64,000 bases of DNA from Timema cristinae (Eukaryota > Arthropoda > Insecta > Phasmatodea > Timematidae), in assembly GCA_039000515.1 (NCBI GenBank), contig JBCFYV010000012.1, positions 32,389,397-32,453,396 on the forward strand, in the 5' to 3' direction. Below, one piece after another: positions 1-10,030 of the stretch (positions are counted from its first letter, which is position 1; the number at the start of each line of letters is the position of its first letter). A model generated the notes under the pieces. It did not search any database. It saw nothing but the letters and a program-made list of their open reading frames with translations, and was not told the DNA's origin. A program made the position numbers and the translations under genes.

Positions 1-62
1 CCAGTAAAGTAATTAGTGCATATGTGTACAACCTAAACAGGAAGTAAGATGTGGTGCTAAAA
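1..62 (+). repeat. SINE 3' end, cut by window edge
   Basis: The stretch ends in a degenerate form of the shared SINE tail: a gcata..gtacaa segment, a decayed hairpin, then AGTAAGATGTGGTGCTAA. Its tRNA-like head lies outside the window. It is an old copy of the SINE-C type described below. Confidence 0.6.
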
Positions 63-125
63 AAAACATTTGGAGGTACACAGTTGAAGAGAGATTATAA
101 ATATTATCTGCTGATATCCAACAAA

Positions 126-130
126 TATTA

Positions 131-174
<44 letters not shown>

Positions 175-422
175 GCACCGGTCTTACTACCGTTCGGTTA
201 TACGCAGATATCCACAAAAACATGGTATAATGGGTTGGGTTGAAGAGTGTGGCTTAAAGGAAATTAACCCATATCAGCATAGAAGGAGTATGGGAAAACT
301 ACAAGTAAATTCACATGTGAAAAACCACCCCAAATGCACTCGGTTGGTATTGTTGGTATTAGTGTCCCAACCACCTTGTCCAAATCCAAGCGAGTTTAAC
401 GCCTTAGACAGGGGGTGTGGGG
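126..422 (-). repeat. Degenerate tRNA-headed SINE with TTA-repeat tail
   Basis: Read on the minus strand, a decayed head near 422-380 leads into a SINE body. It ends in the shared tail (AGCACCGGTCTTACTACCG on the plus strand) and a pure ATT/TTA run of about 45 bp at 131-173. The A and B boxes are eroded, so the head family is uncertain. Confidence 0.6.
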
Positions 423-429
423 TTTTTAA

Positions 430-1487
430 AATGTAGAATAGTATTAAATTTAGTAAAATTATTTTTGTCCTATTTCAAAATTAATGTAACGCCAAAATAT
501 AAGAAAGCTTAAACATTTTGTGGATATAGCAAAGGCCTAAAATAATATGTATTTTATCAGAAATTGTACCTTAAATGTATTATATTAATGTGTATCAATT
601 CTCCAATTGATAATTAACTTGCCAGTTTAATCGTCTATAAATTAAGTTAAACATCCAAACTTTAGTTCCTAACATTAACGACTAAACAACAGAAATTCCG
701 ATTATTTAAATAAATTAAAACCTATTGTGTTTATACCATTATCAGGACATCTAGTACTTTATTTTAAAATTCCGAAGTGTTTGGAAAGTTAGGAATTTAT
801 CTTGTATTATTTATTATTTTTCCATGCCTTATAGGTTCTTTGTAGATTATCAGGGTTGTCGCGCACCTTGAGAGTCCGGGTAAACACAGGGATCTTTAAA
901 GAGTGTCTGGAATAAACGGGAAGAATCCAGGGAATTTTATCAAAACGAGAACAACAAAAATATTAGAATATTTGTGGCTTTTGAACATTAGAGTACATGA
1001 TATAAATCGTTAGCCTTTGTACAAATATAACTGAAGAACTAAGCACGCTTGATTCGAACACATTTTTAATCTTCTCTTTCCCCCTACCCCAACTCTTTCT
1101 TTCTCTTGGAAACAAATATTGGGCTGCGTATTGACTGCATATACGTTGAATGTATTCATACATATAGAAAATAATATATACATTCAACGGCATATATTTC
1201 TTCATCAAGCTCAAATATCCTATCATAAACATCAATGGATTGCCTCACACTACTGAATTTTATAAAAAGTGCGCATAAAATTGTTTGGAAAATGATAATT
1301 CCTTTTGGAAAACCCAGAAAGCATAAATAATTTTGTATCAAGAAAATAGGAGCAACCAAAATTGTTGAATATTCAAAGACACCAGACTTTGACTGAAAAG
1401 TATGCTGTAGTGTGTAAGTTATCGAGAATGTCGAATTCTACTAAAGCTTATTGCTAATATTCAACGGTCATGTTTAATTTAGTAAGC
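430..1487. other. AT-rich intergenic stretch, nothing recognised
   Basis: No convincing coding region, tRNA-like box pair or tandem repeat was seen. Short open frames here are AT-biased and lack splice signals or familiar motifs. Confidence 0.5.
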
Positions 1488-1891
1488 TTAAGGTAGGCTG
1501 GAAGGAGACGCAAGAAAATGCCAGAGTTTTTACAGTTTTAATGACAAAATATTTTGTTGGCCAAAATAAATCGAATATTGTTCCAGTACAAACAAACAAA
1601 TAATTTAATTTTATTCGCATGATTATTTTAACATTTCTTGAATATCTGTCAAGGGTGTTCTGGAATTTACAGAACACTTTTTCTCTTCATTTAAAACGTT
1701 TCTCATCTAATGCCGCTATGCTCATGATGAATATTAAAAGATGGTTGATATCAATATATAACAAAATTTAACTCTATGTTTGTACTGGAGCAATATTATA
1801 TTGGTTTTAGCAAAAAAAAAAAAAATGTGTTGTCCTAAAAACTGCAAAAAAAACTGGCATTTTCTCACATCCCCTTTCATCCCACCTTAAC
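1488..1891. repeat. Foldback (palindromic) repeat, copy 1
   Basis: The left half (gacgcaagaaaatgcc ... ggccaaaataaat ... gaatatctgtca) is repeated in inverted order in the right half (atgctcatga ... aactctatgtttgtact ... ctgcaaaaa ... catcccaccttaa). The outer ends read TTAAGG and CCTTAA. Three more copies of the same arm occur near 4.93, 23.52 and 25.38 kb. No coding capacity is visible, so it is probably a non-autonomous DNA element. Arms are diverged here. Confidence 0.7.
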
Positions 1892-2113
1892 ATCTTAGTA
1901 TACAGCCCCCCCCCCCCTTCTTTATATAACTAATCAACATTAAAGGGGAGCCCCCAATCTTAGAAAATCAAGCTGTCTTTGCCCTTGAACGTAAGTATAG
2001 GGAAAATCATGCTGTGAGCTATTTTTCAATGGTTTTATTTTCTCTGTACTTTTGGTTAGGTTTCCCAAACAACTTCAGATGTAAAGTTTTAAGTATTTTT
2101 AAGTTTTTTCATG
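1892..2113. other. Intergenic, contains poly-C tract
   Basis: AT-rich DNA following the foldback copy, with a pure C run of about 10-11 bases near 1908-1918. No gene is seen. Confidence 0.4.
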
Positions 2114-2125
2114 TTGATTTTAATA

Positions 2126-2384
2126 ATAATAATAATATTTAGCACCACGTCTTACTACCAGTTCGGGTTATACGCTTTAAGTACTAATTACATTAATGGA
2201 TTTAGGAATTGGGAAGGTTGAATTAGAGGAAGTGAACCCGCATTTGCGTGGAGGGAGAGTGGAAAACCATTTAGGAAAAACCCCTCCAGTTCACCCGACC
2301 GAGATTTGAACGTCGATCTCCCCGTCCTCAGCAGTCGAGCTCAACACGACAAGCGTGTTAGCCAACTACGCCACCGAGGCGGGT
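2126..2384 (-). repeat. SINE-B, young copy with 12-bp target duplication
   Basis: The minus-strand element has a tRNA-like head (A box tggcgtagttgg, B box ggttcgaa-like, here decayed by one base), the B body (cctaaatggttttccactctccc) and the shared hairpin tail with TAA repeats. It is flanked by the perfect duplication TTGATTTTAATA at 2114-2125 and 2385-2396. This is the hallmark of target-primed reverse transcription. Confidence 0.9.
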
Positions 2385-2396
2385 TTGATTTTAATA

Positions 2397-2931
2397 GGCT
2401 GTTGTAATTTCACTTATTTTATTCCAATGCTAAATGGATTCACCGAAAAATACATAATATATTTTTCATTTTAGAAAACATTCTAAACTAGAAAAATGTA
2501 AGGAGCAGTTATAATATAGGTTAAGACTTCGAAAAAATCTAAGGTCAATAAAGAGGTAAAAGGATAGTATACTCAAGAAAAAAAAAATTAAAAGTAATTA
2601 ACAAGTTAAATCATATATATTAATATTGATAAAAATTCAAGCAGCGCTTTCGATAACACTAAAATATATGAGATAGAAATAATATGATTAAAAATAATCG
2701 TGACATAACATTATAAAGTCAAATGGTGACCATCAACCAGTAGAATAAAAACATGAAAACCTATTAAAATAATTAATAACAGAAATGAATTGAGGAACAA
2801 TACAATTAAAATTTAACCATAAGATGGCAAATTTGAATGGAGTAAACAAGTGGAAGTATTGTATTACAGGAAATATAATTAATTTGACATAAGGCTTAAA
2901 CGTAACGAGCAATTAATAATGTTCAGTGTTT
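2397..2931. other. AT-rich intergenic stretch, nothing recognised
   Basis: Dominated by A/T runs. No coding region, tRNA-like head or tandem repeat could be supported. Confidence 0.5.
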
Positions 2932-2944
2932 AAATAGAGATATG

Positions 2945-2999
2945 GTGCGTATACCCGAACGGGTAGTAAGACTCGGTGCTAAATAATAATAATAATAAT
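2945..2999 (+). repeat. Tail-only SINE insertion (55 bp) with 13-bp TSD
   Basis: The insert consists only of the shared tail: gtgcgtat, the hairpin ACCCGAACGGGT, AGTAAGACTCGGTGCTAA and TAA repeats. The perfect direct repeat AAATAGAGATATG flanks it at 2932-2944 and 3000-3012. It is therefore an independent retroinsertion that stopped just after copying the hairpin, not a decayed full SINE. Confidence 0.9.
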
Positions 3000-3012
3000 A
3001 AATAGAGATATG

Positions 3013-3547
3013 AAGTCTTAAACTTGATTTGAGTCCCGATACTCTTTGGGCAAGCGTCAGCAATTTAGAAGACGATTAAACTTTGGCCGACATGTTTCGG
3101 TATGTGTGTACCATAATCATGGCGCTGTAAAAATGAAATTAAAGACTATTAAAACCAATTAGGGAAATAGAAAATTAATGAAGGATAAGTTAGCCAGTGA
3201 GAAAAAATAAAGATCACAGAAAACAAACAAACAAGCTTACTAGGGTCGTCATGCGAGAACACAGTTGATGTATTGAACTGAATGTTGAGACTGAATGGGT
3301 GTGTGATTAAAACTGACTGAGAAAATTAAAACAAAAGACTGTCGATATATTTCCATGGCAATGAATGTAACGGGATCAAGGCATAAACTGGTGGAGGGGA
3401 TAGCCAGAAAAATAGTGAAAGTGAGATAAGATAAAAACACGGATGGATAAATAAATGGTAATGTAAATAGGGATGGAATGGGAAACAAATCTTCTCGACA
3501 CAGGCTAGATCGGCTCATTGACTACACTGGAAGGAAGAGCAGGAAAA
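3013..3547. other. Intergenic stretch, nothing recognised
   Basis: Unique-looking AT-rich DNA without supported genes. Open frames in it show no motifs. Confidence 0.45.
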
Positions 3548-3556
3548 CCATAGGTT

Positions 3557-3569
3557 TATTTTATTATTA

Positions 3570-3614
<45 letters not shown>

Positions 3615-3634
3615 TTATTATTTTATTATTATTA

Positions 3635-3669
<35 letters not shown>

Positions 3670-3935
3670 GCACCACGTCTTACTACCCGTTCGGGTTACA
3701 CGCACTTACGCTAATGTGTAATGGTAGGGTGATTGTGAGATGAAATGAAGGACCTACAGTTTAACGTGGAATCCGAACCACGGTGGAGGCCTGGCTTTCC
3801 CACATTCACAAGATGTCTTGCCAGAGGTGAAGGAATGGTTTGGTCATCAAATAAATCTGTGCCGGGACCGAGGATTGAACCCCGGCCGCCAGCATAGAAG
3901 TCTGACACCTTACCCCTAGACCGCCAGGTCACCCA
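3557..3935 (-). repeat. SINE-A with long TTA microsatellite tail
   Basis: On the minus strand: a tRNA-like head (tggtctaggggtaagg A box, ggttcaatcc B box), the A-specific body (accaaaccattccttcacctctgg ... cacgttaaactgtaggtcc) and the shared hairpin tail. The tail is followed by about 110 bp of TTA repeats at 3557-3669. The flanks share CCATAGGTT (3548-3556 and about 3932-3940), a probable target-site duplication. Confidence 0.88.
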
Positions 3936-4029
3936 TAGGTTATAGGATTTTAATATTTTTTGGGGAGATGGGTTATTGAGTTTACTAGAATTTGGTTGGA
4001 TTGTTGTAATTGTTCGTTGATGATAGATT

Positions 4030-4450
4030 TATTTTGAATTATAGCAGCTTGTATAAAAAAAAATCAGCAGTGTTCAATTTGGTGCCTTTGTGAGCGATGT
4101 GGAGGGGTTCCATGCATTGTTCAATAGGTTTAGGTTGGTGGTTGGAATATTTGAGATGATCAGCAAATTTTGATTTGGTCCTATTATGTATGAAGTCTGA
4201 AATATGCTTTTTATACGGACTTTAAAGTTTATCCACTCTTTCCAATGTAGATACTATTACATTCCCATGTAAGTGTATAAACACCGTTTTTGTTAAATTT
4301 ATCATTGTTGTTTAGAATGCTATTGCTAAGATTTTTCTTTATAGTGTTGTTGGTGGAGAAAGCTATATTGGGATTATATTTTTTAATGATATTAGTGATT
4401 CGATATGTTTCGGGACCAGTGTAAGTGAATTTGACCTATTTACCTTTATC
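4030..4450 (-). pseudogene. Penelope-like element fragment (GIY-YIG endonuclease)
   Basis: Reading the minus strand across several frames gives a recognisable C-terminal part of a Penelope-like retroelement. A thumb/linker segment (YTGPETYRI...IKKYNPNIAF) precedes GVYTLTWECNSIYIGKS, which carries the GVY and YIG landmarks of a GIY-YIG nuclease (about 4230-4290). After that come FADHLKYSNHQ, then IEQCMEPLHIAHKG and LNTADFFLYKLL, matching the usual family ending (A-x-HL...H...LH..KG..LN..E.F..YK). The position normally holding the catalytic glutamate reads as aspartate. Frameshifts and stops show it is dead. The reverse-transcriptase part was not found upstream, so this is a 5'-truncated remnant. 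In this family the nuclease nicks target DNA for insertion. Assignment to the GIY-YIG part is firm; the exact Penelope lineage is not. Confidence 0.75.
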
Positions 4451-4925
4451 TTCAGAACAGTTGTGGTTATCATTTTTTATTATTTTCTTTTCTTTAGTAT
4501 ACTATCCTTTTACCTCTTTATTGACCTTAGATTTTTTCGAAGTCTTAACCTGTAATATATTTTTGTTTATGCTCAAAAGAGATAGTCGGGGTTGGAGTAA
4601 TGATTAAAAACATTAAGCTTCGTTTCACTTTTTATATTATTTGTCAATATTAAATACCGAAACAAACAATAATATACCTTAAAAGCATAGGTACTAATAA
4701 ATATAAATTAATTCAAAATTTCAATTTCAAAATCATAATACGCGCCATTTCCTTCAGTTTAAAACTTTGATGCGTCACTCTAATTCTAATAGTGGAGCAT
4801 GAAGGTCAGTTCTTTCCTGCCAGGTGAACAGGTGATGCGAACAGCATCCGAGAAGCAGGGATACAATCCAAGATTGAGTTTGTTTCCCACATTGTGATTT
4901 CGTCAGGAGCACATTGGTGTGTAAT
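4451..4925. other. AT-rich stretch, possibly more of the Penelope remnant
   Basis: The minus strand directly upstream of the GIY-YIG fragment may hold further decayed element sequence, but no reverse-transcriptase block could be read. The rest shows nothing supportable. Confidence 0.35.
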
Positions 4926-4929
4926 GTGT

Positions 4930-5292
4930 TACCTTAAGGTACATGTAAAGGAACGAGAGCTAAGAACCCCCCCCCCCGTTTTTATAGCAAAATCATATTC
5001 GGTACCAAAATAAATCAGTGGTTAGGTAGAATTTTATTTTCTATACATGGTAATCTTAACATTCCTTGAATATTTGCTGTAGGCATCATGGAATTTGAAA
5101 ATGACTTCGTCTCTTAATTTAAAAAGTTTCTTTTCAAATCGCATTATGCTCATGACAAGTATTCAAGGACTGTTCAGATTACTATGTGTATACATTATCT
5201 ACTCAACTAATGTTTTATTTATTTTGGTGTGAATTGCTATAGAAATAATAAAAATACGGATCTCAGCTCGCGTTCTCTTCTATCCCACCTTA
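4930..5292. repeat. Foldback repeat, copy 2
   Basis: Same family as 1488-1891: left arm with tagcaaaatcat..ccaaaataaat and ccttgaatatttgctgt, central tttaaaaagtttcttttc, right arm with atgctcatgacaagtattcaa and tcccaccttaaaa. Ends again read CCTTAAGG and CCACCTTAA. The left arm has acquired a poly-C run near 4969-4978. Confidence 0.65.
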
Positions 5293-5361
5293 AAAGGCAT
5301 CCTTTTTGATAGTTAATCAGTATAGTAATAGTCTTATAGTAATAATATAAAACATATAATG

Positions 5362-5627
5362 ATAATAATAATAATATACTTAGCGCCACATCTTATTACA
5401 CTTTCGGCCTGTGCGCTTAAGCACTAACTACTCTAATGGATTAGGAATTGAGTAGGTTGAATATACAGGAAGTGAACCCGCATTTGCGTGGAGGGAGAGG
5501 GGAAAACCATTTAGAGAAAACCACCCCCAGTTCACCAGAGCGAGATTCGAACCTCGATCTCTCCGTCCTCGGCAGTTTATCTCAACACGAAACTAGCGCG
5601 TTAGCTAACTACGCCACCGGGGCGGGT
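5362..5627 (-). repeat. SINE-B, older copy
   Basis: The minus-strand SINE-B has a clear B body (gtgaacccgcatttgcgtgg on the plus strand), a head ending at ggggcgggt and an eroded shared tail (agcgccacatcttattaca). A TAAT-type tail lies at 5362-5378. No clear target duplication was found. Confidence 0.82.
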
Positions 5628-5679
5628 AAAAGCGTATACAGTATGCTACTAGCACCAGTCGTCATATGATATAAATCGT

Positions 5680-5895
5680 TATACTCTCAACATAATGGTT
5701 GCCAGTGACGGGGAGGTTTAGGTTTGAATCTAGGATGGGTGCACTGTGGGTAGTTTTCCATTTGTGGTTTATCGGTGGGATTTGCCCATGCCCCTTCTAC
5801 GCTAATGTGGGGTCATTTTCTCTAACAAACTCATCCATATGTTTAACCCATAGATAAAACCTTAATAAGACCCTAACTTAAAAAAAATTGGCTCG
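5680..5895 (+). repeat. SINE-D type, degenerate
   Basis: A decayed tRNA-like head (gccagtgacggggaggtttagg, B box aggtttgaatc) is followed by a body with ttttccatttgtggtt and tacgctaatgtggggtcattttc. Related copies lie at 23.98 kb and 37.02 kb. These three share a head with SINE-C but have a different 3' end. Confidence 0.5.
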
Positions 5896-6041
5896 GCTTT
5901 AATCAGCTACTGTGCATCAGGCGACGAACAGCTATCTTTAAGTGATTAAAGTTAGGGTCTTTCCTCTTAGTGAAATCACAAGCTCCTATTTAGCGCCTAG
6001 CATTTAAAAATAAAAATAGATACGCCACCCAAAAACCTCAC

Positions 6042-6503
6042 CTCTTCCATATCGAAGTAGTTCTGATACTGAAGATCCGGGCAGTATTTGTAATCTTTGT
6101 CGTTATTGGCAGCTAAGGCGCAGTTCCCTATCACCAGAAGGGCCGTACCGTATAGAAATAGGTTGAAGCACATGGTTGCTGCCACGACAGGGACAAATCG
6201 AAGAAGGGGATCTGTCCCAACGTTCTCTTGAGCCTGATCCAAGATGCACTTCGCCGCACAAACCGACACTTTAACAAAAACGAATAACACTGGCTCTTAC
6301 TGTTTTAGAATCCACGCAAACACCCGTCGAATGTGTTTCAAATCAACTTCAATCACGGTCGGCTCCTTTTTTTTTATTCAACGCACAGCATTTAGGAACA
6401 TCTCCCCTTGATTTCCGATTACAAACTTGTTTGTCACGCTAAGTCCGGTCGCGGCAATAATAATTATCAACAACACAATCGGTATTGGACACTTGATAAT
6501 CAT
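6042..6503 (-). CDS. Candidate exon(s) of an unrecognised membrane protein
   Basis: The minus strand encodes a possible start at 6503 with a hydrophobic segment (IPIVLLIIIIAATGLSVTNK). A second open block covers about 6290-6042. It contains KCILDQAQENVGTDPLL, a strong membrane segment (VVAATMCFNLFLYGTALL) and a polar, Cys-containing loop. It stops at a good splice donor, GAAGAG then GTGAGG, at 6042/6041. Codon use is far less AT-biased than the surroundings, which favours a host exon over noise. Reading from the first block to the second is broken by a frame change around an A run (near 6370) and an in-frame TAA (near 6298). The 32-base gap between possible splice signals is too short for a normal intron. 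Either there are sequence errors, or this is a pseudogene, or only the second block is an exon. I do not recognise the family; a multi-pass protein is plausible. Confidence 0.35.
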
Positions 6504-6899
6504 ACCCTGAATTTAAAGAAAAGTATAACTATTTTATCTTCTGCGTAGCGGTACGTTATAGTTATTTACTCACAGCTTTGGAAATAATTTAAGATAAGAT
6601 GGCGATTTGTTTACAAACATAATTTGACGAGTCGTTACAAGTCCTTCAAAACTTTTAGAACCGTTCTTAATTTTTTATTTCCAATCTACGAGTGAGTATT
6701 ATATATGACAAATATTTTCTTTTAAAGACCCGTGTATTTTCGTCAAATGAATCTTAACACCCAGTTATTCTTAGTCAATTAATTTACCATTTGAAAAAAA
6801 TTATATTTCACAGAAAGTTTTTTTTCTCCAGTTCTACATCTTATTTTTTAGGCTGATTAAAGCGATACCCTCGAAAATTTGCGAACTTAATCAAACTAA
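6504..6899. other. Intergenic, nothing recognised
   Basis: AT-rich DNA between the candidate minus-strand exon and the GC-richer region that could hold its promoter. No repeats or genes supported. Confidence 0.4.
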
Positions 6900-7260
6900 A
6901 TCATGGAATCTCGTTCGAAGACCGTAACGTGAAAGCCGTGCGGCGTATCTGCTGATGGAAGCAGCCGTTGTCTGCCTGCACTGATCCTGCAAGATGGTGA
7001 CTGGGCGGAGGGGGATGGATGGATGGATGTATCTTTTTGAATGAGGGCGGAACGGAGCTAGCATGTATGTGCGCGTCGGACGAGGACGGAGATACGCCCT
7101 CCTGACAATGCGTCGGATAGAGATGGAGGGAGACCAAAGGGGCTCTAATTACGGCGTGGCTTTAAAAAAAATTGACTTCAATTGACTGGGCTGGGTTGCG
7201 TTGGGCGTGACGTCACTTGGTGTGTAGTCGTATAGCGGACAACAATGTATCTCGCTCAGC
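6900..7260. promoter_or_regulatory. GC-rich stretch with CRE palindrome; possible promoter/5' exon
   Basis: Base composition rises sharply against the AT-rich surroundings and many CpGs appear. The perfect cAMP-response-element palindrome TGACGTCA sits at 7208-7215. A short GGAT(G) repeat lies near 7010-7030. The position, about 0.4-0.7 kb upstream of the minus-strand membrane-protein exon, would suit a promoter or 5' untranslated exon. This is inference from composition and one motif. Confidence 0.3.
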
Positions 7261-7539
7261 CAACTGATTGATTGACTGCCATAGATGACGTTCATTCAGG
7301 GTTTAAAACATATTTTCAACCATTTGCCTGCAGAGTTGTTGTGGACTGTTAGTATTCAACAACATCAGAAACAATCAATGACGACGTAACTAAAGAAACT
7401 TAACCAAATTGTATAATGTTATACTTTGGTTCTCATCGAGAAACTTCCCTGTTAAGAAGTAAATAGTCCGTAACTGGGTTAACATGCTGTTTCAGCAGAC
7501 ATATAGCTCATATTCAACTAGGGATAAAAATTACAATTA
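7261..7539. other. Intergenic, nothing recognised
   Basis: No gene or repeat could be supported in this stretch. Confidence 0.4.
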
Positions 7540-7778
7540 TTTTGTTTCACCACGTCTTGATACCTGTTTAGGTTATACGTATATATAATACTTACTTTAA
7601 TGGGGTAGGATTAGGAAATAAGCATTTAAGAGGTAATCTATCCTAAATGTGTAGTAGGAGAGTGATAAACCATTTAGGAAAAAACTCTTTAAGTAGACCC
7701 GACTGGAATTTGAACCCCAATATCCCCATCATCAGCAGGCCAGTTTAACACGAAAGTGATGCCTTAGACCATTTGTCT
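7540..7778 (-). repeat. SINE-C, degenerate
   Basis: The minus-strand element has the tail remnant caccacgtcttgatacctg and a body with gtgataaaccatttagg. Its head includes the B-box remnant of tttgaaccccaa and ends near gatgccttagaccat. Confidence 0.68.
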
Positions 7779-7984
7779 TATGAAGTATTTTCTGCAAGAG
7801 GAACGTATCTTTAAAGGTCATTCCGCGATTTGAGTATTTAACGAACTATTTCTGAATTTCAATCGACTTAACATTAATAGGAGGCTGAAGATATAAATGT
7901 TTGTGTAATTTTGGAATAATGAAGTTTATGGAGTGTATTCAGAGGTATAGTCCACGTTCACCACAATATTGTGATTCTTAGTGA

Positions 7985-8190
7985 ATTACCCACATAGGTG
8001 GTTGTATGATCTATAGCGCCACTCACGTTTTGGACTTAATTGGGGTAGTGGGGAAATCAGGGCTCGAATCCCTGTCGGGTGTACTAAGGGAGCTTTTTCC
8101 TAAATGGTTTCCCATTCTACCAACACTTCCTCTAAATTCCACCTTCTTCAGCTCTAGTCCGATACTTTAAATATGTGAATATCACATACG
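7985..8190 (+). repeat. SINE-C, degenerate
   Basis: Plus-strand head with B box ggctcgaatccc, then gtcgggtgtactaaggg, cctaaatggtttcccattct and cctctaaattccaccttcttc. The hairpin tail is lost. Confidence 0.65.
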
Positions 8191-8224
8191 CGAATGATCA
8201 AATATGATCAAGCCCCTCTGTTTT

Positions 8225-8400
8225 ATCAGATGATAATATTTGCTTTGAGGGAGAGTGTGTGAGAGAGAGGGAGAGCAATTGAGTAATAGCACTCTTAATA
8301 CACCCGACTGCGAGTATAACTAGCCCTGATCTCTCCCTAATTAGTAGTCTAACCTATTGTGGGAGTGACGCCTTAGAGTATTCGGTCACCTAAGCGAGAA
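8225..8400 (-). repeat. SINE-C, degenerate
   Basis: Minus-strand copy recognised from acacccgactgcgag, ctgatctctccctaattag and gggagtgacgccttagag. The tail is missing. It contains a GA-rich run near 8250-8275. Confidence 0.55.
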
Positions 8401-8479
8401 GTGAAAGCCCGCCTTAAGGGAAAATCATGTCATTAAATGAGGTTGTTCCGAATTGACCCTAATTGATCCGGTCAAGGTA

Positions 8480-8672
8480 TATTAACGACTAATATAGCAG
8501 AAAGGATCGGGAAGTTTATGTAGAGAAAGTACACCCGCATATGTTTTGAAAGAGAATGGGAAAATCACACTTGGAAATTCAATTAACTCAGTTGGATTTT
8601 GAAAATATCTGCCTATCAACGGTGGCCAAATGCAATGCAAGTCTAACTTATTTGACCATTTGGCCACAAATA
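8480..8672 (-). repeat. SINE-C, strongly degenerate
   Basis: Minus-strand copy inferred from gtacacccgcatatg, agagaatgggaaaatcac and a head end reading gtctaacttatttgaccat. Both ends are eroded. Confidence 0.45.
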
Positions 8673-9066
8673 TGGGTCCATATATAATTTAATGACTTCC
8701 TCATATACATATACTCATTTTTAATAAAATATAAAAATTTGACATCCTTGTCCCACTATTAGCTATCATTGAATTGACCAAAATAATTTAGGGTTAGAAA
8801 ATGAGATTGGACTTTTAAGAAACTGCACTAGCATTCGTGTGAAGAAAAATAGAAATCGCATTGTAAGAAATAAAACTTCAAGTGCTGTCCGCCTGTAAAC
8901 TAGCCCAAGACTTTAGAATCAGGCGTTCTGAACACTAGCCTAACCCTCACGGTTTTATTCGTCTTGTAAACATCGCCTCAACAACGACCCACACAACGGG
9001 GCCACTTAACTTGAGAACTTGCAATTAGTCGCATGTCTTAGTAAATGGAACAATTTGTCTGCCATT
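8673..9066. other. Intergenic, nothing recognised
   Basis: No repeat family, tRNA-like boxes or coding signal found. Confidence 0.4.
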
Positions 9067-9067
9067 T

Positions 9068-9755
9068 TAGTAGTCTTGACCCTTCACCAAGTGGAGCCAA
9101 GAACATTACAGTCTGATTGCCATGAGAGGGTTTTACATTTCAGCATTCTTGACTCCTCACCAAATGGAGCCAAGAACATTACAGTCTGATTGCCATGAGA
9201 GGGTTTTACAGTCCTGACCCTTCACCAAATGTAGCCAAGAACATTACAGGCTGATTGCCATGAGAGGGTTTTACATTTCAGCATTCTTGACTCCTCACCA
9301 ATGGAGCCAAGAATATTACAGTCTGATTGCCATGAGAGGGTTTACAGTCCTGACCCGTCACAAATGGAGCCAAGAACATTACAGGCTGATTGCCATGAGA
9401 GGTTTTATATTTCAGCATTCTTGACTCCTCACCAAATGGAGCCAAGAACATTACAGTTGATTGCCATTAGAGGGTTTTACAGTCCTGACCCGTCACGAGA
9501 ACATTACAGCTGATTGCATTAGAGGGTTTTACATGTCAGCAGTCTTGACCCTTCACCAAGTGGAGCCAAGAACATTACAGTCTGATTGCCATAAGAGGGT
9601 TTTAATTTCAGCATTCTTGACCGCCACCAATGGAGCCAGAACAATATAGTCTGATTGCCATGAGAAGGTTTTTATGTTTAGCAGTCTTGACGCTCACCAA
9701 ATTGAGTCAAGAATGTTATGTTTGGATAGTCATGAAAGAGCCTATCTGAAAGTTC
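9068..9755. repeat. Dimeric minisatellite, about 65 + 73 bp
   Basis: About ten units containing gagccaagaacattaca and gattgccatgagagggtttt. The ggagcc mark starts at 9093, 9166, 9231 and 9303, so spacing alternates 73, 65, 72 bp. A two-unit (~138 bp) block is the true repeat. Alternate units carry 'acatttcagcattcttgac' or 'acagtcctgaccc'. Units decay toward the right end. Confidence 0.9.
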
Positions 9756-9811
9756 AAAGCTTAGATTCAAGTATTCATACACCAAGTCATGTTATATGTT
9801 CTCTTTTTTAT

Positions 9812-10030
9812 CCGTACCACGTCTTGTTACCTATTCATGCTTTCCGCATATTTACACTAGTGGGGTAATGAGTGATACGTGAGTCATAACTAAAACAAAA
9901 TGTGCCAGCATGTGTGTGATGTGTGAAAGGAGAGTGAAGAAACATTGAACAAAAACCTATTCATTATACCCGTCCAAAATTCGAACTCTGATCATCCTGT
10001 CAGAAGCAAGTTAAGCCAGATGAGGTTGAA
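9812..10030 (-). repeat. SINE-C, degenerate
   Basis: Minus-strand tail remnant ccacgtcttgttacctattc, body with gtgaaaggagagtgaag, and head with aaaattcgaactctgatcatc. Confidence 0.6.

Noticed and set aside
1160..1235. Palindromic-looking atatacattcaacg / cgttgaatgtat pair near 1,144-1,190
   Set aside because: Short (about 12-14 bp) inverted pair; too small against the AT-rich background to call a feature.
3478..3714. Open frame with a poly-leucine/tyrosine stretch
   Set aside because: It is a translation of the TTA/TAT microsatellite tail of a SINE-A.
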